DNA of 64,000 nt, from positions 310,001 to 374,000 of the forward strand of contig CAVTZA010000004.1 in the NCBI GenBank assembly GCA_963739085.1, given 5' to 3'. Of the stretch, positions 16,304 to 24,680 are shown piece after piece (within the stretch, counting starts at the first letter, position 1; every line of letters starts with the position of its first letter). A program made the position numbers and the translations under genes. This stretch comes from DATFQE01 sp963739085. Its GTDB lineage: Bacteria > Actinomycetota > Thermoleophilia > Gaiellales > Gaiellaceae. The notes beneath the pieces are model-generated. The model saw only the letters and a program-made list of their open reading frames with translations, was not told the DNA's origin and ran no database searches.

Positions 16304-17991
16304 GCCTCGAGCGGGACCAGCTCGAAGCGGTCGACGTCGATCAGCCCTCGGTCGGTGATCTTCAGCCGTGGGATGACCGACAGCGCGAGAAACGCCATGG
16401 TCTGGAAGGGCGAGGGCAGGTCGCAGCCGAGCTTCCGGGCGGCCTCCACGCAGCTGCGGCTGCGCTCGAGCACCTCCTCGAGCGGCGCCGTCGAGAGCAG
16501 TCCCGCCACTGGGAGCGGCAGCTCGGCACGCACGCCGCGGCCCTCGGTGACCACGACTCCGCCGCCCGTCTCCGAGAGGCGCACGACCGCCCGGGCCATG
16601 TCGTGGTCGTTCATGCCCACCACGACGATGTTGTGCGCGTCGTGGGCGACCGTGGAGGCGAGCGCACCGCTCTTCAACCCGAACCCACTCACGAAGCCGA
16701 TCCCGATTCGCCCCGTGCCGAGGTGCCGCTCGATCACCGCGATCTTCGCGAGGTCGCGGTCGGGGTCGGCGACGGCGAGCCCGTCGAGCGTGGTCGGCTC
16801 CTCGACGAGCGCCTCCGTCACGATCTGGTCGGGGACGATTCCGATCACGTGCGCGGCGCCGCCGTCCCACGGGATGGCGAAGTGGTTCGACGCGACCGCC
16901 CTGATGCGAACGGTGTGCTTGACCCAGTCGGGCACCTCGGGCGCATGGATCTCGGGAATCGGCTCGCCGCGCTTGAGGACGAGCTCCGGCACGAAGCTCT
17001 CGAGGTCGGGCAGCACGACGAGATCGGCCTGGTAGCCCGGCGCGACGGCGCCGATGTCCTTGAGCCCATGCCAGACCGCAGGGTTGAGCGAGGCCATCAC
17101 GACGGCGTCCTCGGGCGAGATCCCTTCGGCGACGGCCGTCCGCACCATGGAGTTGATGTGCCCCTCGTCGGCGATGTGCTCGGGCTCGCGGTCGTCGGTG
17201 CAGAAAGCGATTCGGGACGAGCCGTACTCCTTCACCAACGGCAGCAGGTCGCGCAGGTTGCGCGCGCCCGAGGCCTCGCGGATCAAGAGCCACATCCCGG
17301 CGCGCAGACGCTCCCGTCCCTCCTCGACGGTGCGCGCCTCGTGGTCCGAGCGAATGCCCGCCGAGGCATACGCGTTGAGCGCCTTGCCCAGCACGCTGGG
17401 CGCGTGGCCGTCCACGTGCGACGCGCCTTCGAGCCGGAGCTTCGCGAGCTCGCTCTCGAAGCCGGAGACGACGCCCGGGAAGTTCATCATCTCGGCGAGC
17501 CCGATCACGCGCGTCCGCCGCATGAGGCCCTCGAGGTCGCCCGTCGTGAGCGGGCGTCGCGGGGACTCGAACTCCGATGCCGGCACGCAGGACGAGGCCA
17601 TGAAGAACACGTCCAGCGGCAGCTCGGCGCAGAGGTCGAGCAGCCAGTGCACGCCGTCGGTGCCGAGCACGTTGGCGATCTCGTGCGGGTCGGCGACCAC
17701 GGTGGTCGTGCCGAGCGGGAGGACGAGGCGCGCGAACTCGTCCGGGAGCAGCTTCGGCGACTCGAGGTGGAGGTGGGCGTCGACGAAGCCCGGCACGATC
17801 CAGCGGCCGGACGCGTCGACCACCTCGCGGCCGTCGTAGTCGCCGATCCCCGCCACGTAGCCGTCGCAGATTGCGACGTCGCCCTCGAGCCATTCGCGGG
17901 TGAATACGGAGAGCACGCGTCCCCCGCGCACCACCGCGTCGGCGGGCTCGTCGCCGCGGGCGACGGCGAGGCGGCGCGCAAGATCGTTCAC
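16300..17991 (-). CDS. ade: Adenine deaminase
   Basis: 563 residues, the usual length for bacterial Ade. Landmarks: metal-binding GFVDAHLHLESPKLLPDEF, TTTVVADPHEIANVLG, the GHAPSVLGKALNAY block, FCTDDREPEHIADEGHIN, and the C-terminal HDAHNIVVVGMNDHDM. It converts adenine to hypoxanthine, the substrate of the xanthine dehydrogenase encoded divergently. It is the first gene of the minus-strand operon ade-deaminase-uraH-uraD-puuD-DUF3830, all joined by overlaps. The GTG at 17991 is supported by a TAGCTT box 7 nt upstream. Confidence 0.93.
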   Translation of the reverse strand: MNDLARRLAVARGDEPADAVVRGGRVLSVFTREWLEGDVAICDGYVAGIGDYDGREVVDASGRWIVPGFVDAHLHLESPKLLPDEFARLVLPLGTTTVVADPHEIANVLGTDGVHWLLDLCAELPLDVFFMASSCVPASEFESPRRPLTTGDLEGLMRRTRVIGLAEMMNFPGVVSGFESELAKLRLEGASHVDGHAPSVLGKALNAYASAGIRSDHEARTVEEGRERLRAGMWLLIREASGARNLRDLLPLVKEYGSSRIAFCTDDREPEHIADEGHINSMVRTAVAEGISPEDAVVMASLNPAVWHGLKDIGAVAPGYQADLVVLPDLESFVPELVLKRGEPIPEIHAPEVPDWVKHTVRIRAVASNHFAIPWDGGAAHVIGIVPDQIVTEALVEEPTTLDGLAVADPDRDLAKIAVIERHLGTGRIGIGFVSGFGLKSGALASTVAHDAHNIVVVGMNDHDMARAVVRLSETGGGVVVTEGRGVRAELPLPVAGLLSTAPLEEVLERSRSCVEAARKLGCDLPSPFQTMAFLALSVIPRLKITDRGLIDVDRFELVPLEA

Positions 17992-17998
17992 ATTGCGA

Positions 17999-18011
17999 AA
18001 GCTACTACGCT
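17999..18011. promoter_or_regulatory. Back-to-back -10 boxes of the divergent purine promoter
   Basis: TAGCTT on the minus strand (18004-17999) is 7 nt before the ade GTG at 17991, and TACGCT on the plus strand (18006-18011) is 7 nt before the xdh FAD-subunit GTG at 18019. The whole divergent gap is only 27 bp, so both transcripts would be leaderless and any -35 or operator must lie inside the opposite coding sequence. Confidence 0.6.
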
Positions 18012-18018
18012 CTTTCGC

Positions 18019-18810
18019 GTGGACGTCCTGACCCCGCAGACGTTCGACGAGGCGTTGCGGCTCAAGGCCGAGCGGCCGGATGCGGTGCCGATCGAGGGCG
18101 GCACCGACCTGATGGTCTCCCTCAACTTCGACCGACTGCGGCCGCCGGCGCTGCTCAACCTCAACGAGGTCGCCGAGCTCAAGGGCTGGTCCCGCGAGAA
18201 CGGCGCCCTCCGACTGGGCGCGTCGCTCACGTACGCGGAGGCGATGCGCGGCGAGCTCGCGTCGGTGCTGCCCGCGCTCGCCGAGGCGTCGCGGACGGTG
18301 GGCTCGCCGCAGATCCGCAACCGGGGCACGGTCGGCGGGAACCTCGGGACCGCGTCGCCGGCGGGCGACTCGCTGCCGCCGCTGCTCGTCGAAGGCGCCG
18401 AGGTCGAGGTCGCGAGCGTACGCGGACAGCGGGTGCTCCCGCTCGACGAGTTCCTCGTGGGGCCGAAGCGGAACGCGCTCGCCGAGGACGAGCTGATCGC
18501 GGCCGTGTGGGTGCGGCCGACCGGGGCGCGCCAGACGTTCATGAAGGTCGGGCCGCGGAACGCGATGGTGATCGCGGTCTGCTCCCTCGCGCTCTCGGTC
18601 GATCGCGAGCGGGACGAGGTGCGGGCTGCCTTCGGGTCGGCCGGCCCGGTGCCGTCGCTCGTGACCGCGCCGCTCGCGGAGGCGGACTCGTTTCCCGAGC
18701 AGGTGGCGTCGGCCGCGAGCCCGATCGACGACGTCCGCGGCTCGGCTGCGTACCGGCGCCATGCGCTGCGCGTGCTGGCGACGCGCGCGCTCGACAGGTG
18801 TACCGCGTGA
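18019..18810 (+). CDS. Xanthine dehydrogenase FAD-binding subunit
   Basis: 263 residues of the CoxM/XdhB family. The FAD pyrophosphate-binding loops are IEGGTDLMVSLNFDRLRPP and GSPQIRNRGTVGGNLGTASPAGDSLPPLLV; the C-terminal region has the MKVGPRNAMVIAV block. It passes electrons from the 2Fe-2S subunit to NAD+ or another acceptor. Three-subunit organisation (FAD, Fe-S, Mo) with hypoxanthine/xanthine-related genes alongside supports purine hydroxylation rather than CO oxidation. The stop overlaps the next GTG. Confidence 0.88.
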   Translation: MDVLTPQTFDEALRLKAERPDAVPIEGGTDLMVSLNFDRLRPPALLNLNEVAELKGWSRENGALRLGASLTYAEAMRGELASVLPALAEASRTVGSPQIRNRGTVGGNLGTASPAGDSLPPLLVEGAEVEVASVRGQRVLPLDEFLVGPKRNALAEDELIAAVWVRPTGARQTFMKVGPRNAMVIAVCSLALSVDRERDEVRAAFGSAGPVPSLVTAPLAEADSFPEQVASAASPIDDVRGSAAYRRHALRVLATRALDRCTA

Positions 18811-19265
18811 AGGTCTCGCTCCGCGTCAACGGGGAGGAGCGCGAGACCGAGGTCTGGCCGGGCGAGAGCCTGCTCTATGCGCTCCGGGAGCGGCTCGGGC
18901 TGCCGGGCTCGAAGAACGCGTGCGAACAGGGCGAGTGCGGGTCGTGCTCGGTGCTGTTCGACGGGACGCTCGTCTGCGCGTGCCTCGTCCTCGCGGCCCA
19001 GGCCGACGGGCACGAGGTGGTCACGGTCGAGGGGCTCGCAGAGGATGGGCGACTCCACGGCGTCCAGGAGGCATTCGTCGAGGCGGGCGCGGTTCAGTGC
19101 GGCTTCTGCACGCCCGGGCTCGTGGTCGCGACCGCCGACCTGCTCGCGGGCAATCCGCAGCCGAGCGAGTACGAGATTCGGGAGGCGCTGTCCGGGAATC
19201 TCTGCCGCTGCACCGGCTACTCGAAGATCTTCGACGCGGTACGGCTGGCGGCGGGGCGAGCATGA
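18807..19265 (+). CDS. Xanthine dehydrogenase 2Fe-2S subunit
   Basis: 152 residues with both clusters: the plant-type ferredoxin motif CEQGECGSCSVLFDG plus LVCAC, and the helical domain with CGFCTPG and NLCRCTGYSKI. This is the standard small subunit of molybdenum hydroxylases. It starts with GTG overlapping the upstream stop by four bases. A spacer of 139 bp separates it from the catalytic subunit. Confidence 0.93.
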   Translation: MKVSLRVNGEERETEVWPGESLLYALRERLGLPGSKNACEQGECGSCSVLFDGTLVCACLVLAAQADGHEVVTVEGLAEDGRLHGVQEAFVEAGAVQCGFCTPGLVVATADLLAGNPQPSEYEIREALSGNLCRCTGYSKIFDAVRLAAGRA

Positions 19266-19404
19266 GGACGGATTGGCGCAGAGTCGGCAGGAAGACGTCG
19301 CAGACCGGGCGCGCGTTTGCGGATAGCGTCGGCGCCGGGTGGCGGGTGGACACTTCCCCACCCAAGGGAGGGGAGTTGGGGTTGGGCTTGCGGTTGGGGG
19401 CCTC
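19266..19404 (+). other. Spacer within the xanthine dehydrogenase operon
   Basis: 139 bp between the 2Fe-2S and molybdopterin subunits. In one frame it stays open and would encode a stretch containing PPKGGE, a translation typical of interspersed palindromic sequences with CCCTCCCTT-like arms (around 19358-19377). I treat it as non-coding. The catalytic subunit start at 19405 has no obvious ribosome site other than the G-rich run before it. Confidence 0.4.
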
Positions 19405-21624
19405 ATGAGCACGACCACCGCGAGGAAGCTCGAGCTCGGGCGCGTCGGCGAGAGTGTCAAGCGCGTCGACGGGATCCCCAAGGTGACGGGCGAGTTCGCC
19501 TACTCGAGCGACCTCTTCGCCGCGGGGATGCTCTGGGGCCACACGCTCCGCAGCCCGCACGCGCACGCCCTCGTCAAGGAGATCGACATCTCCGAGGCGG
19601 TCACCATGCCCGGCGTCCACGCCGTCCTCACCCACGACGACGTCCCGGGCGAGAAGCGGTACGGGCTCGAGTTCGCCGACCAGCCCGTGCTCGCGTTCGA
19701 GCGCGTCCGCTATTTCGGGGAGCCGATCGCGCTCGTCGCCGCCGAGCATCCTGAGCAGGCTCGCCGGGCCGCCGCCCGCATCAAGGTCGAGTTCGAGCTG
19801 CTCGAACCGGTCGTCGACTCGGAGCGCGCGCTCGACCAGGAGCCGATCCACCCGCAGCGATGGACCGACGGCCACGGCTACAAGCACGACCCGCGCCCGA
19901 ACGTCGTCCGCTCGATCACGATCAAGCACGGCGATCCGGACGCCCAGGGAGACGTGTCCGTCTCCGGCTACTACGAGCTCGGGATCCAGGATCAGGCCTT
20001 CCTCGGCCCCGAGTCGGGCCTGGCCGTGCCGGACGGCGAGGGCGGAGTCGACGTCTACGTCGCGACCCAGTGGCTGCACGTCGACCGCGACCAGGTCGCA
20101 CCCTGCCTGGGCCTGCCGAAGGAGCAGGTGCGCATTCACCTGGCCGGGGTCGGCGGCGCGTTCGGCGGCCGCGAGGACCTCTCGATGCAGATTCACGGGG
20201 CCATGCTCGCGCTGCACACCGACCGCCCGGTCAAGATCGTCTACAGCCGCGAGGAGTCGTTCTTCGGCCACGTGCACCGGCACCCGGCGCGGATCTGGTC
20301 CGAGCATCGCGCCGACCGCACCGGGAAGCTCGTCAACGTTCGGATGCGGATCCTGATCGACGGCGGCGCGTACGCCTCGAGCTCCACCGCCGTGATCTCG
20401 AACGCCTGCTCGTTCGCGGTCGGCCCGTACGCGGTCGACAACGCGCTGCTCGAGGGCACGTGCGTCTACACGAACAATCCGCCGTGCGGCGCGATGCGCG
20501 GTTTCGGCGCCGTCCAGACGTGCTTCGCGGCCGAGGCTCAGATGGACAAGCTGGCGGCCGAGCTCGGCATCGACCCCGTCGAGCTCCGCCTGCTCAACGC
20601 CCTCGCGCCCGGCGACGTCCTGCCGACCGGCCAGACGATCACCGGCTCGATGCCGGTGGCGGAGGTGATCAAGCAAGCTGCGGCCCTACCGCTGCCGGAG
20701 CCGGAAGAGCTTCCGCGTGACGCGATCCGCCTACCCGGCGGCGCAGGCAACACCACTCGGGGCGACGGAGTCAAACGCGGTGTCGGCTTCGCGCTCGGCT
20801 TCAAGAACATCTGCTACTCCGAGGGCTTCGACGACTACTGCACCGCGCGGGTCGTGCTCCACGCCGACGGGAGCGCCGTCGTCCATTGCGCAGCCACCGA
20901 GGTCGGCCAGGGAGTCTCGAACGTGCTCCTGCAGGTCGCGCGGGAAGAGCTCGACACCGAGAACATCGTGCTCGCGTCGCACACGACCGCAACCGTGGGC
21001 TCGGCCGGGTCCGCGTCGGCGTCGCGGATGACGTGGATGGCGGCAGGCGCCGTCCAGGCCGCGTGCCGCGCAGCGCTCGAGGAGCGCAAGGCGAGGGGCG
21101 GCGCCGAGGTGGACGTCGAGCGCGAGTACCGGCATCCCCGCACGTATCCGCTCGATCCCGAGACGGGACAGATCACCGGCGAGCGGGCCCACGTAGCCCT
21201 TGCCTGCGCGGCGATGCGCGTCGTCGCGGAGGTCGACGTGGAGCTTGGCCTGACGCGCGTCGTCTGGATCGGTACGGCCCAGGACGTCGGTCGCGCGGTC
21301 AACCCCAAGGCCGTCGAGGGCCAGATCGAGGGCGGCACGGCGCAGGGCCTCGGGCTCGCGCTGATGGAGGAGATCCAGACCCACGACGGCCTGATCACGA
21401 ACGCGAGCTTCACCGACTACCTGATTCCGACGGCGCTCGACATGCCACCGGTCGAGTCGGTGTTCGTCGAGGATCCCGAGCCGGCCGCTCCCTACGGGGT
21501 CAAGGGCGTGGGGGAGCCGCCGACGGTGGTCTCGACTGCGGCCATCGTCTCAGCTCTCCGCGATGCGACGGGCCGGCCGCTCACCCGCGTGCCGGTCAAG
21601 CCGGACGAGATCGTCGGCCTGTGA
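19405..21624 (+). CDS. Xanthine dehydrogenase molybdopterin-binding catalytic subunit
   Basis: 739 residues of the xanthine oxidase large-subunit family. Molybdopterin contacts: GVGGAFGGREDLS, NPPCGAMRGFGAVQ, EVGQGVSNVLLQV and GSAGSASASRMTW; the catalytic Glu is in the C-terminal VKGVGEPPTVVS. The family AYRGFG-type loop appears as AMRGFG, not the AYR(or CSF)R of CO dehydrogenases, supporting a purine substrate. It would oxidise hypoxanthine and xanthine to urate, feeding PuuD. It overlaps the following gene by one base. Confidence 0.9.
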   Translation: MSTTTARKLELGRVGESVKRVDGIPKVTGEFAYSSDLFAAGMLWGHTLRSPHAHALVKEIDISEAVTMPGVHAVLTHDDVPGEKRYGLEFADQPVLAFERVRYFGEPIALVAAEHPEQARRAAARIKVEFELLEPVVDSERALDQEPIHPQRWTDGHGYKHDPRPNVVRSITIKHGDPDAQGDVSVSGYYELGIQDQAFLGPESGLAVPDGEGGVDVYVATQWLHVDRDQVAPCLGLPKEQVRIHLAGVGGAFGGREDLSMQIHGAMLALHTDRPVKIVYSREESFFGHVHRHPARIWSEHRADRTGKLVNVRMRILIDGGAYASSSTAVISNACSFAVGPYAVDNALLEGTCVYTNNPPCGAMRGFGAVQTCFAAEAQMDKLAAELGIDPVELRLLNALAPGDVLPTGQTITGSMPVAEVIKQAAALPLPEPEELPRDAIRLPGGAGNTTRGDGVKRGVGFALGFKNICYSEGFDDYCTARVVLHADGSAVVHCAATEVGQGVSNVLLQVAREELDTENIVLASHTTATVGSAGSASASRMTWMAAGAVQAACRAALEERKARGGAEVDVEREYRHPRTYPLDPETGQITGERAHVALACAAMRVVAEVDVELGLTRVVWIGTAQDVGRAVNPKAVEGQIEGGTAQGLGLALMEEIQTHDGLITNASFTDYLIPTALDMPPVESVFVEDPEPAAPYGVKGVGEPPTVVSTAAIVSALRDATGRPLTRVPVKPDEIVGL

Positions 21625-22235
21625 TGCGAATCTGGCGGATTCCCTTCTCGACGAACGTCGAGCGGGTCGCGTTGGCCCTCGGTCACAAGGGCCTGAGGGC
21701 GGAGTGGGTCGACGTCGATCCCGCCGACCGCGCCGACGTCGAGCTGCTGAGCGGACAGCCTCTCGTCCCGGTGCTCGAGCTGGACGGCCGCGTCATCGTG
21801 GACTCCACCGCGATCCTCGAGGAGCTCGAACGGCTCCGGCCCGAGCCGCCGCTCTACCCGGCGGACCCCGCTCGACGGGCCGAGGTCGAGGTCTTCGTCG
21901 ACTGGTTCAACCGCGTCTGGAAGCGGCCGCCGAATGAGCTCGAGGCCGAGCTCCGCACGGCAGAGCCCGACCGCGGAAGGGTCGAGCGCTTCGGCGCGGA
22001 GATCACCGGAGCGCTCGACCGCTTCGAGGCGCTGCTGAGCGGCCGCGGCTACCTCTTCGGCGACTTCGGCGTCGCCGACTGCATCGCGTTCCCGTTCCTG
22101 AAGTACGCCGTCCTGCACGACCCGGCGGACCAGGAGCCCTTCCACCGAATCCTGGTCGAGCACCAGCGGCTCGAGGGCCGCTACCCGCGACTCGAGGCCT
22201 GGATCCAGCGGGTCGACCAGCGACCGCGCGCTTAG
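21624..22235 (+). CDS. Glutathione S-transferase-like protein
   Basis: 203 residues: an N-terminal thioredoxin-fold domain (IPFSTNVERVALALGHKGL, LVPVLELDGRVIVDSTAILEEL) and an all-helical C-terminal domain with GYLFGDFGVADCIAFPFL, the conserved N-capping box of GSTs. ATG overlaps the stop of the xanthine dehydrogenase large subunit (TGATG), so it is the last gene of that operon. The residue at the usual catalytic Ser/Cys position is Ser or Thr in FSTN. Glutathione is not typical of actinobacteria, so the thiol used and the role are unknown; a link to purine metabolism is only by position. Confidence 0.8.
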   Translation: MRIWRIPFSTNVERVALALGHKGLRAEWVDVDPADRADVELLSGQPLVPVLELDGRVIVDSTAILEELERLRPEPPLYPADPARRAEVEVFVDWFNRVWKRPPNELEAELRTAEPDRGRVERFGAEITGALDRFEALLSGRGYLFGDFGVADCIAFPFLKYAVLHDPADQEPFHRILVEHQRLEGRYPRLEAWIQRVDQRPRA

Positions 22236-22600
22236 CCCATCCCCTCCGGCATCGGGGCGTTGTCGTCGGCCTGCCAGAGGCTGAACGCGGTCCCCTGGTT
22301 GTCCTTGCAGGCGACGAACCAGCCCATGCTCGGGACCGGCATCTTCTCCTCCGCCGAGCCGCCGAGCTCCTTGACCTTGGCGATCGACGCGTCGATGTCG
22401 TCGGTGTCGAAGTAGACGACCGGGTTGTGGCTCGTGTCACCGCCCGTGATCGCGCCGCCGGAGCTCTCGTCGAACTGGGTCATGTGGTAGTCCTGGTCGC
22501 CGTAGGACTGGAACTGCCAGCCGAAGAGCGACCCGTAGAACTCCTTCGCCTTGCCCGAGTCCTCCGCGGGCAGCTCGACGTGAACGACCTTCCCTGCCAT
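22232..22600 (-). CDS. VOC-family (glyoxalase-like) protein
   Basis: 122 residues forming two beta-alpha-beta-beta-beta modules: VVHVELPAEDSGKAKEFYGSLFGWQF and VVYFDTDDIDASIAKVKELGG, ending GWFVACKDNQGTAFSLWQ. Members bind a metal and act as isomerases, dioxygenases or resistance proteins; nothing identifies a substrate. Excellent ribosome site (AGGAGGAGG immediately before the ATG at 22600). Overlaps the convergent GST-like gene by four bases. Confidence 0.85.
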   Translation of the reverse strand: MAGKVVHVELPAEDSGKAKEFYGSLFGWQFQSYGDQDYHMTQFDESSGGAITGGDTSHNPVVYFDTDDIDASIAKVKELGGSAEEKMPVPSMGWFVACKDNQGTAFSLWQADDNAPMPEGMG

Positions 22601-22620
22601 GCCTCCTCCTTTCGAGGCCC

Positions 22621-23100
22621 TCAGACGCCGACGTCGATCGGCGTGGCCGGAGGGCCCTCTTCCAGCAGCTGTCGTAGGAACCTGACGATACGCGTTGGCG
22701 CAAAGTTGGCGTCGGAGCCGGCGAGCTCGTCGAGCGTCCACCAGCGGAGCTCGTGCACCCCCTCGCTCGCCAGCTCCGCGGACGAGAGCTGCGGGTAGGG
22801 CACGAACGCCGGCACACGGACGAGCACGACCTCCTCGCTCTGGTCCCACGTCTGCCCGGCCCACGGGAACACGTGCCGCCGCGTCCAGATCACCGGGCCG
22901 AGCTCCACGTCCTCGAGCCCGGTCTCCTCCCGGAGCTCGCGCCTGAGCGCCTGCTCGAGCTCTTCGCCCGGGTCGAGGCCTCCGCCGGGCGTCGCCCAGA
23001 ACTCCTCACCGGTCTCCGGGAAGACGAAGCGCACGAGCAGCACGCGGTCGTCCGGGTCGATGACGAGCGCGCGAGCGGCTGCCCGCACGACGATCGTCAT
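22621..23100 (-). CDS. NUDIX hydrolase
   Basis: 159 residues with an intact Nudix box, GGGLDPGEELEQALRREL followed by REETGLE (pattern Gx5Ex7REUXEEXGU), which binds Mg2+ and hydrolyses nucleoside diphosphates linked to other groups. The tail DELAGSDANFAPTRIVRFLRQLL resembles small ADP-sugar/NTP pyrophosphatases. Its ATG overlaps the stop of the upstream YdcZ gene (ATGA), so they form an operon. Substrate unknown. Confidence 0.88.
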   Translation of the reverse strand: MTIVVRAAARALVIDPDDRVLLVRFVFPETGEEFWATPGGGLDPGEELEQALRRELREETGLEDVELGPVIWTRRHVFPWAGQTWDQSEEVVLVRVPAFVPYPQLSSAELASEGVHELRWWTLDELAGSDANFAPTRIVRFLRQLLEEGPPATPIDVGV

Positions 23101-23549
23101 GTCCGCGTGAGCGTCAGGGCCGAGCCGGCCGCGAGGAGCGCCAGGCCGAGCAGGCGCTGCCACGTGATCGGGATCTGGTCCTGCGCGAGCAGTCCCCAGC
23201 GGTCGATCGCGGCCGCCATGACGAGGTTGCCGGCGATCACCAGGCCGATCGTGGAGGCGACGCCGATCCGCGGGGTAGCGATCGTGATCGCGAGGACGAT
23301 GTAGACGCTCATCAGGCCGCCGAGCCAGAGCCACGCCGGCTGTTGCCCCGCCTCGCGGATTCCGGCGAAGCTCCGCTCCCAGAGGAGCAGCACCGCCAGG
23401 GCGAAGAGAAACGAGACGAAGACCGAGAAGGCCAGTGCGGGGGCGACGCCGACGCGCTCGCCGAGCTCGCCCATGACGGCCGCCTGTACCGCGCCGCCGA
23501 GCCCGCACGTCAGCGTGAGCACCACGGCGACCGCTGTCCCGCTCGACAC
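23097..23549 (-). CDS. YdcZ-type (DUF606) small-multidrug-like transporter
   Basis: 150 residues and five hydrophobic segments, with the DUF606 features GLGGAVQAAVMGELGERVG and WLGGLMSVYIVLAITIATPRIGVAS. These are membrane proteins of the drug/metabolite transporter superfamily, usually half-size. GTG start at 23549 with a TAGCTT box 6 nt upstream. Transport substrate unknown. Confidence 0.82.
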   Translation of the reverse strand: MSSGTAVAVVLTLTCGLGGAVQAAVMGELGERVGVAPALAFSVFVSFLFALAVLLLWERSFAGIREAGQQPAWLWLGGLMSVYIVLAITIATPRIGVASTIGLVIAGNLVMAAAIDRWGLLAQDQIPITWQRLLGLALLAAGSALTLTRT

Positions 23550-23555
23550 GCGGCC

Positions 23556-23567
23556 AAGCTATACGCT
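23556..23567. promoter_or_regulatory. Adjacent divergent -10 boxes
   Basis: TAGCTT on the minus strand (23561-23556) precedes the YdcZ GTG by 6 nt; TACGCT on the plus strand (23562-23567) would start a leader of about 20 nt for the gene at 23596. The same pair of hexamers in the same orientation occurs at 17999-18011. Confidence 0.5.
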
Positions 23568-23595
23568 CCGCGCCGTCCCCGACAGAGAGGTGCGC

Positions 23596-23874
23596 ATGGT
23601 CCGCGTGTTCATGGTCTACGAGGCGGAGCCGGATGCCGAGCGGTACGAGCAGCACGCGGAGCTCTGCCGCAAGGTCCCGGGCGGCACCTTCCGGCACGGC
23701 AAGGTGTTCGGCGCCCCGATGGGCGAGCCGAAGTTCAAGTACTACGCCGAATGGGAGTTCGCCGACCGCGAAGCCTTCAAGGAGGCCGGGCGCACGCCCG
23801 AGTTCATGGAGACCGGCAAGGACGGGATGGCGATGGGCATCCCCTTCCACGTCCACTTCGCGGACGTGGAGTAG
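23596..23874 (+). CDS. Small dimeric alpha-beta barrel (EthD-like) protein
   Basis: 92 residues. The ferredoxin-like pattern MVRVFMVYEAEPDAERYEQH, VPGGTFRHGKVFGAP, KYYAEWEFADREAFKEA, PFHVHFADVE resembles EthD/antibiotic-biosynthesis-monooxygenase-like proteins, which often assist degradation of aromatic or ether compounds. ATG 23596 chosen for the GAGAGG ribosome site five bases upstream; a GTG two codons earlier is possible. Its stop overlaps the start of the enoyl-CoA hydratase gene by one base, so the two are coupled. Confidence 0.7.
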   Translation: MVRVFMVYEAEPDAERYEQHAELCRKVPGGTFRHGKVFGAPMGEPKFKYYAEWEFADREAFKEAGRTPEFMETGKDGMAMGIPFHVHFADVE

Positions 23875-24680
23875 TGCCGGAGCCCGCCCAGCCGCGCCCG
23901 CTTGCACCCGAGGAGCTCGGCTTCGAGCAGATCGTCTACGAGAAGGCGCCTCCGCGCGCGACGATCCGGCTCAACCGCCCCGAGGTCCTCAACGCGTTCG
24001 ACTTCCAGATGCTGCGCGAGCTCGCTCGCGCGTGCGAGGACGCCTCGTGGGACGACGAGATCCGCGTCGTGGTGGTCACGGGTACCGGCCGCGCGTTCTG
24101 CGTCGGCGCAGATCTCAAGGCCTGGGGTGTCGACCTCGTCGGCAACTCGAAGGAGTACTGGAAGTGGTTCGGCGCCTTCAAGGACATGCACGATCGGCTG
24201 CGCGAGATCGGCAAGCCGACGCTCGCGCGCGTGAACGGGATCGCCGTGGGCGGCGGCAACGAGCTGCAGATGGCGTGCGACCTCGCGGTGATGGTCGAGG
24301 ACGCCTTCATCCGGCACGTGGGGCTCGAGCACGGCTCGGTGCCGGCGGGCGGCGCGACCCAGTGGCTGCCGATCATGGTCGGCGACCGCCGTGCCCGAGA
24401 GATCATCCTCATGTGCGAGGAGATCCCCGCTGCGCAGGCGCAGGAATGGGGTCTCGTCAACTGGGCGGTGCCGGCGGCCGAGCTCGACGCCAAGGTGGAC
24501 GAGGTCGTCGAGAAGCTCGCGGCCAAGCTTCCGGAGACGACCCGGTACGCGAAGCAGCAGCTCAACTGGTGGCGCGACATCTCTTGGCACGAGACGGTGG
24601 GACACGCGCGCGACTGGCTCGCGCTCTCGATGAAGAACGACGAGGCGAAGGAGGCGATCGAGCGATTTCTGAGCCGCTGA
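23874..24680 (+). CDS. Enoyl-CoA hydratase/isomerase family protein
   Basis: 268-residue crotonase. The oxyanion-hole segments are CVGADLKAWGVDL and GIAVGGGNELQMACDLAVM; the AFIRHVGLEHGSVPAGGATQWLP region replaces the usual GxxPGxGGTQ, so the catalytic acid position differs from classical hydratases (E in GLEHG is a candidate). It may act on an aromatic or alicyclic acyl-CoA. GTG overlaps the upstream stop (TAGTG). Coupled to a second crotonase downstream. Confidence 0.82.
   Translation: MPEPAQPRPLAPEELGFEQIVYEKAPPRATIRLNRPEVLNAFDFQMLRELARACEDASWDDEIRVVVVTGTGRAFCVGADLKAWGVDLVGNSKEYWKWFGAFKDMHDRLREIGKPTLARVNGIAVGGGNELQMACDLAVMVEDAFIRHVGLEHGSVPAGGATQWLPIMVGDRRAREIILMCEEIPAAQAQEWGLVNWAVPAAELDAKVDEVVEKLAAKLPETTRYAKQQLNWWRDISWHETVGHARDWLALSMKNDEAKEAIERFLSR

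Noticed and set aside
19262..19408. Short gene between xanthine dehydrogenase subunits
   Set aside because: The open frame overlaps the Fe-S gene stop and encodes PPKGGE, typical of repeat sequence, with no ribosome site or conserved domain.
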